DNA from: Enterobacter sp. BIGb0383
GTDB taxonomy: Bacteria > Pseudomonadota > Gammaproteobacteria > Enterobacterales > Enterobacteriaceae
Length of the DNA stretch: 64,000 bases
NCBI RefSeq assembly: GCF_003751845.1
Contig: NZ_RJKQ01000002.1
Span: 558,001 to 622,000 of the forward strand
Direction of reading: 5' to 3'
Shown: positions 48,361 to 57,374 of the stretch, one piece after another
Layout: every line of letters starts with the position of its first letter
Numbering within the stretch: position 1 is the stretch's first letter
Notes under the pieces: model-generated
Seen by the model: the letters and a program-made list of their open reading frames with translations, nothing else
Databases searched by the model: none
Told to the model about the DNA's origin: nothing
Made by a program: the position numbers and the translations under genes

Positions 48361-50583
48361 TCAGAAATGGATTTCCCCGCCGAAAATCCAGGTACGGCCA
48401 CGCGCCGTGGTGTTAATCGATGCGCCATCTCTGGCATAGCTGAGGTTCTGATTCATTTTATTCAGCGCTTCTGAATAGTCGCGGTTTTGCAGGTTCTGCA
48501 CGCCCAGACGCAGCAGAACGTTATCCGTCACCTTATAGCTGCTGTAGAGATCGATAATGGTCGGGATCCTCGGCATATCCTCTTTCGGCACCGTATTGGT
48601 GTCGGTATCAATTCCCTCGGTACTCAGGCGTTTGGTTTTACCGGTGTATTTAATCAGGCCGCCGACGGTCAGCTTCTGATCGAAGAAGCGCCCGCCAATA
48701 TCGACGGTGGCGTAGCTTTCCGGTAAGTCACTGATATCGTCATAGCCAAAGCTGGTGGTCGTACTGGCGATGGAGGTCGGCTGATCGGTGTCCTGCTTGC
48801 TCCAGGAGACGTTGATATAGGCCACATCGATATCGTATCCGGCTTCAATCTCATAGCCGGATGCGCTTACCGGCGACAGGCTGTTCACAGAGACGTTGGC
48901 GTTAAAGCCACTGGCAGAATTATCGATGTCGTGGCACAGCGCGCGGTTGTTGCAAAGGAAAAAGGACTCGCTGAAGATGTAATTTTTGAACCGTGATTCG
49001 TAGGCCAGCGCCTTCATACGGAAGGTATCCTTCTCGCTGAAGACCCCCTCTTTGTTGATGTTAAACCCGGCTTCGAAGGTGTCCGCCTGCTCCGGCTTCA
49101 GGAACGGATTCATCGACGCCCCGCCTTCGTTGGCGAAGAACACTTCCTGCACGTTAGGTGCGCGCGACGAACGGCTCCAGCCAACGAAGGGCTGCAGCCA
49201 CGGCGTCACCTGAGCAGAGAGATTAACCGATGGATTAAACGCTCTGTCGACCAGGTTGAGCTGGGCTTCAGCCTGCGGGAAGCACAGCTCATTGTCGGCA
49301 CAGGCCGGCTTCAGACCCTTAACCTTCGTTTGGGTATAGTTCAGGTTCAGATCGAGTTGATAAATGCTTCTCTTGAGGGTTAATCCCGTATAAAGCGCGG
49401 CAATATCCTGCTTGCCCGAAGGCGCAAAGGCATTTCTGTCCGTCTCATTTTCCTGGCTAAAGCTGCGGGTATAGCGGGTATTCATCAGCTTACCGCCCAG
49501 CAGGAATTCCACGTCAACGTCGGCCAGGCTAAAACGGCTGGTATTACTCATATCCAGCGAATTGGATTTATTGGTCGTCGAGGCGTCATAAAAATTATAC
49601 AGCGACTCGATATTATAATCCTGGTTACCCCGGCTGGTACTGGCCTGTAAATTAAAATCAATCAGCTCATTAAGAGGAGCATAATTATAGCGCAGGTAGT
49701 AGTCGTCGCTGGTGATATCGCGCCGGGTAAACGCATTCTGATAATTTCGCCCGGCTAATTCAATCCGGTTAAACTGGTCCGGGTTAAAGTTAATTTTATA
49801 CAGCTGAGAGCGCGGCTCCTGGCGCATATAGTTATTATCTTCGCCAATAAAGTCTTTACTGCTGCGGCCACCGCCATTTTGATAGGTTGCGTAGATTCGG
49901 CTGCCGCTCAGGCCGACCAGCGCGCCCAGGCTGCCGCCATTGTCAAAAAGATCGGTCTTACCGGCGACGGCAACCATTCCGGTCCGCCCCAGGCCATTAT
50001 CCCCCACCGAGAAGCGGGAAAGCAGGCCCGTATTACGCCCCTCTTTCACCAGGTCATCCACCCCGATAGTGCGCATATTAGCGCTACCGACCAGGGCGTT
50101 AACGCCCTGCGAACCAGCACTGTTGCCGCGGGTGATGTCCACCTCGGCCAGGAAGTTAGGGTCGATAAGCGCGCCCGCGCTGCTGCCCGCGCCGCCGTGG
50201 TAGCTGGCGGGAGCCATGCCGAAATAGGTCTGGGTGACGCCGTCCACCATCGTGTTGACGCGTCCCAGGCCACTCATCCCACGAACGTTGACGTTGACGG
50301 CGCCCTGCAACGGATCGATCTGGGTATAGGTACCGGCCATACTGCGTAACGAGGCATCCAGACTTTGCAAATTCTCATTCAGGGTTCGCGAGCTGTGCGC
50401 CCCGGGTCGGGTGTAAGTCTGCTCAGAGGAGCCGGGGTGATTTTTTTCCGCCAGCGCATTATCCGTCACCGTCAGCGTGGAAAAGACCGACTCCCCCTCT
50501 TTTTCCTTTTCTGCGGCAGCCGCGCTACCATAAATAATAAGGCTGCCCGTCAGTACGGACCACACCATATACGAACGTTTCAA
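48361..50583 (-). CDS. TonB-dependent receptor (haem/haemoglobin-type family)
   Basis: 740 residues from TTG 50583, which has GGGGG six bases upstream and gives a regular signal peptide (MKRSYMVWSVLTGSLIIYGS...AAAA); the ATG at 50622 has no ribosome site. TonB box-like STLTVT (35-40), plug with NVRGMSGLGRVNTMVDGVTQ, barrel ending GGEIHF. The FRAP- and NPNL-like boxes of haem receptors are recognisable as SSRAPNVQEVF and NPFLKPEQADTFE, but no His lies between them, so haem as ligand is uncertain. Co-transcribed with ChaN- and TonB-like genes. Confidence 0.85.
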   Translation of the reverse strand: MKRSYMVWSVLTGSLIIYGSAAAAEKEKEGESVFSTLTVTDNALAEKNHPGSSEQTYTRPGAHSSRTLNENLQSLDASLRSMAGTYTQIDPLQGAVNVNVRGMSGLGRVNTMVDGVTQTYFGMAPASYHGGAGSSAGALIDPNFLAEVDITRGNSAGSQGVNALVGSANMRTIGVDDLVKEGRNTGLLSRFSVGDNGLGRTGMVAVAGKTDLFDNGGSLGALVGLSGSRIYATYQNGGGRSSKDFIGEDNNYMRQEPRSQLYKINFNPDQFNRIELAGRNYQNAFTRRDITSDDYYLRYNYAPLNELIDFNLQASTSRGNQDYNIESLYNFYDASTTNKSNSLDMSNTSRFSLADVDVEFLLGGKLMNTRYTRSFSQENETDRNAFAPSGKQDIAALYTGLTLKRSIYQLDLNLNYTQTKVKGLKPACADNELCFPQAEAQLNLVDRAFNPSVNLSAQVTPWLQPFVGWSRSSRAPNVQEVFFANEGGASMNPFLKPEQADTFEAGFNINKEGVFSEKDTFRMKALAYESRFKNYIFSESFFLCNNRALCHDIDNSASGFNANVSVNSLSPVSASGYEIEAGYDIDVAYINVSWSKQDTDQPTSIASTTTSFGYDDISDLPESYATVDIGGRFFDQKLTVGGLIKYTGKTKRLSTEGIDTDTNTVPKEDMPRIPTIIDLYSSYKVTDNVLLRLGVQNLQNRDYSEALNKMNQNLSYARDGASINTTARGRTWIFGGEIHF

Positions 50584-50710
50584 TTTAACCCCCGGAAATT
50601 CATTGAGAATAGAAAAAAGCAAAAAATTGCCGCAATAAGCCAGGGCTAAATAACCCTTTTTATTTTGCGGAGATAATCATTCTTTAATAACAAATAAAAA
50701 ATCGCTGTCG

Positions 50711-51490
50711 TTATATTTGGCTCAGCGTAAACTCAACCGGTAGCGTCACTTTATGGACGCCATTGTGTAACAGTTCTTTTGGCGGAGCCGGCAGCGGCTG
50801 CGCTTTTTGCAGAGCGGCGATGGCCGCCCGATCGAGCGAGATCGTTCCGGACGAGTTGACGAGGCTGCTGCTGAGCACGTCGCCGCCGCTATTAACGCTA
50901 AAGACAATCATCGCCGTCCCGGTTCGCTTACGCCTTCTTGCATCGTCGGGGTAATTACGCGAGCGGTTGATTTTCCCTTTTACCAGCGACTCCCAGGTCA
51001 CTTTACTTTCATTAATTCGGGCTGAATCCGTGTCTATTGGCGCAGCAACACGCTGGCTAATCTGCGTCTGTACCGGCGGTGCCGCGCGGCTGGTCAGGGT
51101 CGAGTTGCCCTTTTCCTCCTGCTGCTGCTGACGGGATTTTTTCCGCGCCTCCACTTTTTTTACCGGCTGACGGGCGGCCTGTTTCAGCTCGGCCTGCTCC
51201 ACTACCGGCAGTAAGGGCATCTCTTTATCCGGCACCGTCTCTTCCAGCGTCATCGCCTCTACCCTACGCTGCTGGCTGACACCCGGCGGCAATTCAGGCG
51301 TGACAAAAGAGACTTCAAACTCGGGCGAAAAGTCGATCATCACCGCCGCAGGCGATTCCGTCGACGGCGGACTGGCGAAGTGCAGCATAAACGCCGCAGC
51401 CACGCCCAGGTGCGCCATCAGGCTCACGACAGTCCCTTTCGCCCAGGGAGAGTGCGGTAAGCCGGAGGAGAAAGTCAGCACGGTCTTCAT
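50711..51490 (-). CDS. TonB/HasB-like energy transducer
   Basis: 259 residues: an N-terminal membrane span (VVSLMAHLGVAAAFMLHFA, about 21-39) with a His in the SxxxH arrangement (SLMAH), a charged linker (KKVEARKKSRQQQQEEKG) rather than a Pro-rich one, and a C-terminal TonB domain (RNYPDDARRRKRTGTAMIVF). Stands between the lipoprotein and receptor genes, so it is probably dedicated to that receptor, as HasB is to HasR. Confidence 0.85.
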   Translation of the reverse strand: MKTVLTFSSGLPHSPWAKGTVVSLMAHLGVAAAFMLHFASPPSTESPAAVMIDFSPEFEVSFVTPELPPGVSQQRRVEAMTLEETVPDKEMPLLPVVEQAELKQAARQPVKKVEARKKSRQQQQEEKGNSTLTSRAAPPVQTQISQRVAAPIDTDSARINESKVTWESLVKGKINRSRNYPDDARRRKRTGTAMIVFSVNSGGDVLSSSLVNSSGTISLDRAAIAALQKAQPLPAPPKELLHNGVHKVTLPVEFTLSQI

Positions 51491-52353
51491 TTTTTAGCCG
51501 GTACAAACCAGATGTAGTCCGCCTGGGCATGGCTAATGTTTGTTCCCGTTGTGGAGAGCATCAGCACCACCGGTTTATCGGCGTTAAGATCGGCAAGGTG
51601 CACCGGCACCCCCACGTCTTTTGACGCATGATAACCACCGGCAATCAGCAGCGCCGGACGCGGAGCGGCCATCAGCTGCCGGGCCATAAAGCGATCCCGG
51701 TTTTGCTGGATCGACAACATTCCCCGAAGCTGTTCAGGCGAGAGTTCCCCGTTGTGCATCAGAGAGATCACCGCCGTGAGCGCATCCTGGACGGATTTAT
51801 CCGTCGTCCGTTTCCCCTCAGGGAAGACCGGTGCACGATAGAGCGCGCTAACTTTTTCCCGGTTGATATTGGCCACCAGCAGAGGGTAGTCACCCGCCAG
51901 CGCCTCCAGCACAACCTCACGATAGAGCGGCCATGGCCAGCCAGGTATCCATCGCAGCGCCATCTGAATACGCTCTTCCCGCATGACGGTGCCGGACTGC
52001 ACGGCCTGTTTAACCTGATTAACGGCGGTCTGCTGGTCGCTGGCGAGCATTTCCAGCAGCACGCTGCCCTGCGGGCGCTGTTTTTGCAGGTTTTTGAGCA
52101 GCCAGAGTTCAATATCGTGGTGCGCGGGATTGGTGTGCTCTTCACCGACAATCACCATCGGTGCCTGGCTCAGCAGCTGAAGTAACGCATCCGGCGTCAG
52201 CTGAGCGCCCGTTTGAGCGTTACGAATAAGCGACGAGGCCGGGATTAGCGAACTGTCTGCCCTTGAGTCGGTGCGTACCGGCTGCTGACAGGCTGCCAGC
52301 ATCAGGGAGCCGCACAGCGCCAGACAGGCCATGAGGGAAGTCTTTTTTTGCAT
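51487..52353 (-). CDS. ChaN-like (haem-binding) lipoprotein
   Basis: 288 residues with lipobox LAAC (Cys22). The ChaN/EreA-type fold is shown by VIVGEEHTNPAHHDIELWLL (about 69-88) and LLIAGGYHASKDVGVPVHL with its His. Campylobacter ChaN and Pseudomonas PhuW-type proteins bind haem at the outer membrane. First gene of the operon, overlapping the TonB-like gene by four bases. Haem binding is by family analogy. Confidence 0.85.
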   Translation of the reverse strand: MQKKTSLMACLALCGSLMLAACQQPVRTDSRADSSLIPASSLIRNAQTGAQLTPDALLQLLSQAPMVIVGEEHTNPAHHDIELWLLKNLQKQRPQGSVLLEMLASDQQTAVNQVKQAVQSGTVMREERIQMALRWIPGWPWPLYREVVLEALAGDYPLLVANINREKVSALYRAPVFPEGKRTTDKSVQDALTAVISLMHNGELSPEQLRGMLSIQQNRDRFMARQLMAAPRPALLIAGGYHASKDVGVPVHLADLNADKPVVLMLSTTGTNISHAQADYIWFVPAKK

Positions 52354-52417
52354 AATTTTTTTTATTGCCTTCTTTCAGAAGGATTTATCAAACTGATAGC
52401 ACAGGAAAAAGATTATA

Positions 52418-52454
52418 AATGCTAATGATAATTAATATCAAGATCATTAGCATT
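52418..52454 (-). promoter_or_regulatory. Fur box within a 12-bp-arm palindrome
   Basis: AATGCTAATGAT and its exact complement ATCATTAGCATT flank 13 bases. The stretch GCTAATGATAATTAATATC (52421-52439) matches the Fur consensus at 16 of 19 positions. It lies about 65 bases before the ChaN-like start and 130 before the GST gene on the other strand. The 233-base gap holds no gene. Confidence 0.85.
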
Positions 52455-52586
52455 CAACCCATAATGCCCTATAAAAATATTTATCGACCATCACAAACCG
52501 CCTTATGCGCCAGGCCCGAACGAATCCGGTAAAATCCCCTTCATCATGCAAAAGGCATCCCCCGGCAACAATGAAGGAAGACGGCA

Positions 52587-53216
52587 ATGGGCATCACGCT
52601 TCACCATCTGAACGATTCGCGCTCCGTGCGCATTCTCTGGCTACTTGAAGAAGCCGGGATCCCCTATGAACTGGTGCGCTATCAGCGAGATGCGACAACG
52701 CATCTGGCTCCGGCGTCGCTTAAAGCGATTCATCCCCTGGGGAAATCACCGGTTATCGAAGAGAAGGGAAAAGTCATCGCCGAGTCTGGCGCGATTGTGG
52801 AGTATCTGATCGCCCGCTATGCGCCACATCTGGCCCCCGCAGCCGACACGCCTGACTATATTGATTATCTGCAGTGGGTGCATTTTGCGGAAAGCTCCGC
52901 CATGCTGCCGGTGCTGTTAAAGATTTTTGGCGAGTTTGAACAAAAAACAGGTACCCGCATGAATTTCCTCGCGGGCTATGCGGACACCGAATTTGAGAAG
53001 GTCTTTGGCTTCCTGAACGAGACGCTGGCAACCCGTCAGTTTATCGTCGGCGACACCCTGAGCGGGGCCGATATTATGCTGGGCTTCGTGGTGAATACCG
53101 CCCTGGATCAGCTGAACGCGGGCGAACGTTTCCCTCATCTTCAGCGCTATGCACAGCGGCTGAAAAGTCTGCCAGGCTGGCAGAAAGTGCAGGAAATCGA
53201 AGCGAACGCCCGATAA
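52587..53216 (+). CDS. Glutathione S-transferase family protein
   Basis: 209-residue cytosolic GST. N-terminal thioredoxin-like domain (1-80) with LNDSRSVRILWLLEEAGIPYEL and the glutathione-binding SPVIEEKGKVIAESGAIVEYL; C-terminal helical domain with the GST cap motif LSGADIMLGFV. A serine (Ser11, in LNDSRS) is the probable catalytic residue. Substrate unknown. Divergent from the ChaN operon and convergent with the binding-protein gene 14 bases away. Confidence 0.92.
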   Translation: MGITLHHLNDSRSVRILWLLEEAGIPYELVRYQRDATTHLAPASLKAIHPLGKSPVIEEKGKVIAESGAIVEYLIARYAPHLAPAADTPDYIDYLQWVHFAESSAMLPVLLKIFGEFEQKTGTRMNFLAGYADTEFEKVFGFLNETLATRQFIVGDTLSGADIMLGFVVNTALDQLNAGERFPHLQRYAQRLKSLPGWQKVQEIEANAR

Positions 53217-53230
53217 CGCAGAGATAACCT

Positions 53231-54226
53231 TTAGCGAGGCGACGGTGGGTTAAGAATATCGCCGATCTGCGCCTCGCTAAGCTGAAGATCAAAGAAGCGC
53301 TGATAAAAATCGCGGGTCTCCTGGCGCATATCCACATCGGCAAAACGTTCCGGGTAGAGGGTTTTTGCCAGCCACAGGAACTGGAGCGCCTCTTCGCTGG
53401 TTTCCCGACACCACCAGAACATCCCCCTCGGATTCACATACACCCGATGATGCGCCACCGCATCGACGGCGGCCCAGACGGGCGACGCGAGGATCTCATC
53501 CGCATCATGCTTATTCATGGCGACAATCACCGCCGGATTCGCCGCGACAATCTGCTCCAGCGACACTTCACCCGAGCCTTTTTTCACGCCGCCAAACCAG
53601 TTTTCCGCAATGTTGCGGGCACCGGCCAGATCCATCCAGTCCTGATTCAGCGAGGGGCGACCGCTGGTGGTCAGCGGACTGCCCACGCTGTGATAGACCG
53701 TCACCCGCTCGCTTTCCGGCAGCCCCTGTAATCGGGATGCGACCAGGGCAACATTTCTGTCGAAGTAACGCTGGTAATCCTGAGCTTTTTTGCGGGCATC
53801 CTCGCCCAGCGCGTCGGCGGTTTGCTGCACCCGGACGGTCAGGTTCTGCATGGAGTTGGCTTCAAAAGTGAGGATCCGCAGCCCGGTTTTCGCCAGCCGG
53901 TCCGCCTGTGGCACCGTCGTACCTTGCGGAACGAACAGCAGCTGGACACCCAGTGAAATCAGCTGCTCCGGATTAAGCTCGTGGCTGCTGTTGACGCTAA
54001 TCACCGGCACGTTATCAATATACGGCAGGCTCTGGCGAAACAGCGGGATCCGTTTTGCGACAATCGAGGTGCCGACAATATTGTCGCCGTAGCCGAGCAT
54101 CGCAATGATGGTGTTCTGTGCCGGCCACGAGGTGGCAATACGCACTTCGCTGTCCGGCGTGGCGGCCCGAAGGCCGCCGTTAACGAGGAGTCCAAGCGCC
54201 AGAATCAGCGCGGAGAGTCGTTTCAT
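53231..54226 (-). CDS. Iron-siderophore/haem-type ABC transporter substrate-binding protein
   Basis: 331 residues with a signal peptide (cleavage after GGLRA near 21); class III (FhuD/BtuF-like) binding protein by IATSWPAQNTIIAMLGYGDNIVGTS, SSHELNPEQLISLGVQLLFVPQG and EQIVAANPAVIVAMN. It lies 12 bases downstream of the siderophore receptor gene and is probably co-transcribed. No permease or ATPase gene accompanies it, so it must share another transporter, perhaps the one at the window end. Confidence 0.9.
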   Translation of the reverse strand: MKRLSALILALGLLVNGGLRAATPDSEVRIATSWPAQNTIIAMLGYGDNIVGTSIVAKRIPLFRQSLPYIDNVPVISVNSSHELNPEQLISLGVQLLFVPQGTTVPQADRLAKTGLRILTFEANSMQNLTVRVQQTADALGEDARKKAQDYQRYFDRNVALVASRLQGLPESERVTVYHSVGSPLTTSGRPSLNQDWMDLAGARNIAENWFGGVKKGSGEVSLEQIVAANPAVIVAMNKHDADEILASPVWAAVDAVAHHRVYVNPRGMFWWCRETSEEALQFLWLAKTLYPERFADVDMRQETRDFYQRFFDLQLSEAQIGDILNPPSPR

Positions 54227-54238
54227 TTTATCGCCCGC

Positions 54239-56419
54239 TTAAAAATCAAGGGTCACGGAGGCACGCACTTCGCGACCGCCGCCGAGGAACGCGCTCGGAG
54301 AACCGCCGTTTCCGTCGGTGCCTGACGGGAAGATAGAAGCCCAGTAATGTTCGTCGGTCACGTTATTGACCGTCACCCGGAAGGTGGTCGGAACATTGCT
54401 GATTCGGGTGTGGTAGCGCGTACCCAGATCCAGGGTGGTGTAGCTATCGGCCCAGGCGGTATTGGTATCATTCGCCGCCCGTTTGCCGGTGTAGTGGAGA
54501 TTGGCACTGTAGACCAGCTCCGGCATTGACGGCAGGTTATACTCGACCAGCAGATTGGCCTGCACTTTCGGCACGCCCACCACACGTTTGTCACGCGTGC
54601 TTTCGGATACGGTATCCTTCAGCTTCGGATCGAGGAACGTCACGCCGCTGTAAATATTCAGCCCGTCATACACGCGTCCCGTCGCGGTTAGCTCCAGGCC
54701 GTTGTTCACCTGCTCGCCCTGCGCTTTGTAGACCATGTCGCGGCTATCCACATAGGCGAAAGGCCGCTTCAGCTGGAATACCGCCGCGCCGAGATTGAGA
54801 TCGCCAAGATCGGCCTTCAGGCCCGCTTCATACTGCTGACTGCGGTAGGGATTAAGCGTCTGCCCTTCGTTTTTAACATCGCTGTCGGTCGGGGCTGTTC
54901 CGCCCTGCTCCAGCGAGTCGGCATAGCTGATATACGCCATCAGGGACGGGTTAATTTTATACATCAGCGCTGCGCTCGGGCTTAAGCCCTGCTGATCGTC
55001 CTGCCCGGTTTGTTCTCCGCTGCGGTTGAAGTTTTTGGTCTGCAGCCAGCTCTGGCTCAGATAGAACATCGCCGACCACTGCGGCGTCAGGGTCAGGGTG
55101 TCGCCGATCGTGATGCTCTGCTGGCTGTTCTCGCTCGACTTATAGCGATCGCCATTCATCCTGATACGCCCGTCGCCCTTCTCGTCCATCGCCGAAGGGT
55201 GATACATATTGCTGTTGCCCCAGTTGTACTGTTGGGAACTACCTTTCGCAGAGTAGATAGACCAGACGTAGCCGCTGGTGGCGAAGGCCAGGTCGTGGCC
55301 GATGCTGCCGGTATCAACGTGCCCGTTCAGCGTGAGCGTGTTACTGAGCACCCGGAAACGCCCTGCGGCACTGGAGTTGCTCATTCTGCGACTAATATCG
55401 CCTTCGCTGTTCAGAATAGTGCTGGAGACGGAGCGCATGGCGCGATCGGCCTGCTGCCAGCCCACGCCCGCCGTCAGGGACCAGTCATCATTGAGATAGT
55501 GAATCAGGCGCGTGCTGAGGGTATCGGTAGTGAGCGCATTACCTGCGGTACTCAGCGCCAGATTTTTATTTTTCGCATCGGGTGCGGACGGCAGCTGAAC
55601 GTTGGCGCCGTAGCTGAAGCTGCCTGGATACCCTTTCTGTACGAATTCATAGTGGCTGGCATCCAGCTGCAGCTGCGTGCCGGGACGGATATTCCAGTCG
55701 AGCGCCACGGAGGCCAGCTTGCGGCGGCGGGTGCTGTCAGCCAGGTTGCCTTCGCCCTCTTCGTTGAGCAGGTTCAGGCGATAGCCAAACTGGTTATCGT
55801 CATCAACGTGACCGCCCAGATCGAGATGGCCGGTCAGCGCGCTGCGGCTCTGGTAGCCCAGCGTGACCTGGCGCAGCGTCTCCTGGGTGGGACGTTTCGC
55901 GATAAAATTAAACTGTCCCGCCGGGCTGGCCGGCCCGTAAAGCGATCCGGTCAGGCTGTTGAGCACGTCGAGGCGCTCCAGCATCTCAACGGGAAATGCG
56001 GTGGTGGAGACAATATTCAGCCCGTCCAGGCGACTGTTTGACACCACGCTACCCTGCATCCCACGGCTTTGCGGCCGCCCGACGTCCATCCCGCCGCGCG
56101 CCTGCATCTGCGTACTGGGAGAGTATTTCAGCATTTCACTGACGCTTTTAGCCTGCTGGTTCTCAATCATCGCTGCGGTCACGGTGGTTGATGACAGAGG
56201 AGTATCGATCCAGGCTTTGTTGCCGAGCGGGCCAACATCCAGTTCAGAGGTTTTAAAACCGGCGCCGGAAGCCGCCTGCGTCGAGGCTGCAACGCGCTTG
56301 CCGGTGACGATAATATTCTCTTCTTTGCCGTCGGCGGCACGCTCTGCTGCGTGGACCAGGGGCGCGGAAAAGGTGAGGAGCAGCGGCATCAGGGATGCCA
56401 GTCGGGTTGGATTATTCAT
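54239..56419 (-). CDS. TonB-dependent siderophore receptor
   Basis: 726-residue outer-membrane receptor with a signal peptide (to VHA, 23), TonB box ENIIVTG (34-40), plug motif SVSEMLKYSPSTQMQARGGM and LEVLNSLTGSLYGPASPAG-like text (LDVLNSLTGSLYGP), and barrel ending VRASVTLDF. Belongs to the FhuA/FcuA/FoxA-type family (hydroxamate and related siderophores); exact siderophore unknown. A Fur-like site is upstream. Confidence 0.92.
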   Translation of the reverse strand: MNNPTRLASLMPLLLTFSAPLVHAAERAADGKEENIIVTGKRVAASTQAASGAGFKTSELDVGPLGNKAWIDTPLSSTTVTAAMIENQQAKSVSEMLKYSPSTQMQARGGMDVGRPQSRGMQGSVVSNSRLDGLNIVSTTAFPVEMLERLDVLNSLTGSLYGPASPAGQFNFIAKRPTQETLRQVTLGYQSRSALTGHLDLGGHVDDDNQFGYRLNLLNEEGEGNLADSTRRRKLASVALDWNIRPGTQLQLDASHYEFVQKGYPGSFSYGANVQLPSAPDAKNKNLALSTAGNALTTDTLSTRLIHYLNDDWSLTAGVGWQQADRAMRSVSSTILNSEGDISRRMSNSSAAGRFRVLSNTLTLNGHVDTGSIGHDLAFATSGYVWSIYSAKGSSQQYNWGNSNMYHPSAMDEKGDGRIRMNGDRYKSSENSQQSITIGDTLTLTPQWSAMFYLSQSWLQTKNFNRSGEQTGQDDQQGLSPSAALMYKINPSLMAYISYADSLEQGGTAPTDSDVKNEGQTLNPYRSQQYEAGLKADLGDLNLGAAVFQLKRPFAYVDSRDMVYKAQGEQVNNGLELTATGRVYDGLNIYSGVTFLDPKLKDTVSESTRDKRVVGVPKVQANLLVEYNLPSMPELVYSANLHYTGKRAANDTNTAWADSYTTLDLGTRYHTRISNVPTTFRVTVNNVTDEHYWASIFPSGTDGNGGSPSAFLGGGREVRASVTLDF

Positions 56420-56489
56420 AGGGAACCAGTCGCTATATAAAACACTATATTACGATCGGATATATTGTGAAAAGTTTGACCACGATCAT

Positions 56490-56508
56490 TCGCATGCTAA
56501 TCATTAAC
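56490..56508 (-). promoter_or_regulatory. Candidate Fur box of the siderophore receptor
   Basis: TCGCATGCTAATCATTAAC matches the Fur consensus at 13 of 19 positions, with a nearly perfect right half (AATCATTAAC). It lies about 75 bases before the receptor start and 95 before dsbG, in the only gap between them. Confidence 0.5.
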
Positions 56509-56602
56509 AAACTACCCCGTGATGAGTAGCAAAGTTGCGACATGGGTAAAAGACTGCTGAAATCACCCCAGTGCACCCGCCGCTGACAACAAGGATTATC
56601 TT

Positions 56603-57355
56603 ATGCGTTATACCTCTCTCGCCCTGCTTGCCGCCCTTCCCTGGCTGGCGTCGGCCAACGATGCGCTGCCTCCGGCGGTCCAGCAAATCGAAAAGCAGGG
56701 CATCACCATTATTAAAGAGATCAAAACGGAAGGCGGATTACGCAGCTGGGTGGGACGATATCAGGATATGGGCGTCACCATCTGGCTGACGCCGGACGGC
56801 AAACATGCCATCTCCGGCTATCTGTACAATGAAAAAGGCGAGAACCTGAGCGAGGCGATTTTCCAGGAGCAGATCTATATCCCTGAAGGGCGCAAGCTAT
56901 GGGAAAAATTCCAGGCCGCGCAGGGCATTAAGGAGGGCAACCCGGAGGCAAAACGTAAAATCATTGTCTTTGCCGATCCTTTCTGCCCTTACTGCAAACA
57001 GTTCTGGGCCGCCGCTCAGCCGTGGGTCAGCGCCGGAAAAGTCGAACTGAATACGCTGCTGGTGGCGGTGATAAATCCGCAAAGTGGGCGCTACGCTTCG
57101 GCAATCCTGAGCGCAGCCGACCCGGCTAAAGCCTGGAGCGAGTACGAATTATCCAACGGAAAAAAACTGCCGCCGTTCCCGGAGAAAACCAGCAAAGAGA
57201 CCTTTAGCGCGTTGCAGCATCACCAGCGCCTGATGGATGAGGCGGGCGCAAACGCCACGCCGGCCATTTACTATATGAACGATAAGCAGGAGCTACAGCA
57301 GGTGGTCGGCATGCCGGATGCTAAACAGCTGGAGGCGATGTTCGGCCCGAAATAA
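56603..57355 (+). CDS. dsbG: Periplasmic disulfide isomerase/sulfenate reductase DsbG
   Basis: 250 residues with a signal peptide ending LASA (18). The thioredoxin-fold active site FADPFCPYCKQFW (Cys128, Cys131) and cis-proline loop ATPAIYYM are present, and the N-terminal dimerisation domain matches E. coli DsbG (QQIEKQGITIIKE, GVTIWLTPDGKHAISGY). DsbG keeps single cysteines of periplasmic proteins reduced with electrons from DsbD. In E. coli it lies beside ahpCF, which is not here. Confidence 0.95.
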   Translation: MRYTSLALLAALPWLASANDALPPAVQQIEKQGITIIKEIKTEGGLRSWVGRYQDMGVTIWLTPDGKHAISGYLYNEKGENLSEAIFQEQIYIPEGRKLWEKFQAAQGIKEGNPEAKRKIIVFADPFCPYCKQFWAAAQPWVSAGKVELNTLLVAVINPQSGRYASAILSAADPAKAWSEYELSNGKKLPPFPEKTSKETFSALQHHQRLMDEAGANATPAIYYMNDKQELQQVVGMPDAKQLEAMFGPK

Positions 57356-57374
57356 CCGGTCCGGGCCGCCGCAC

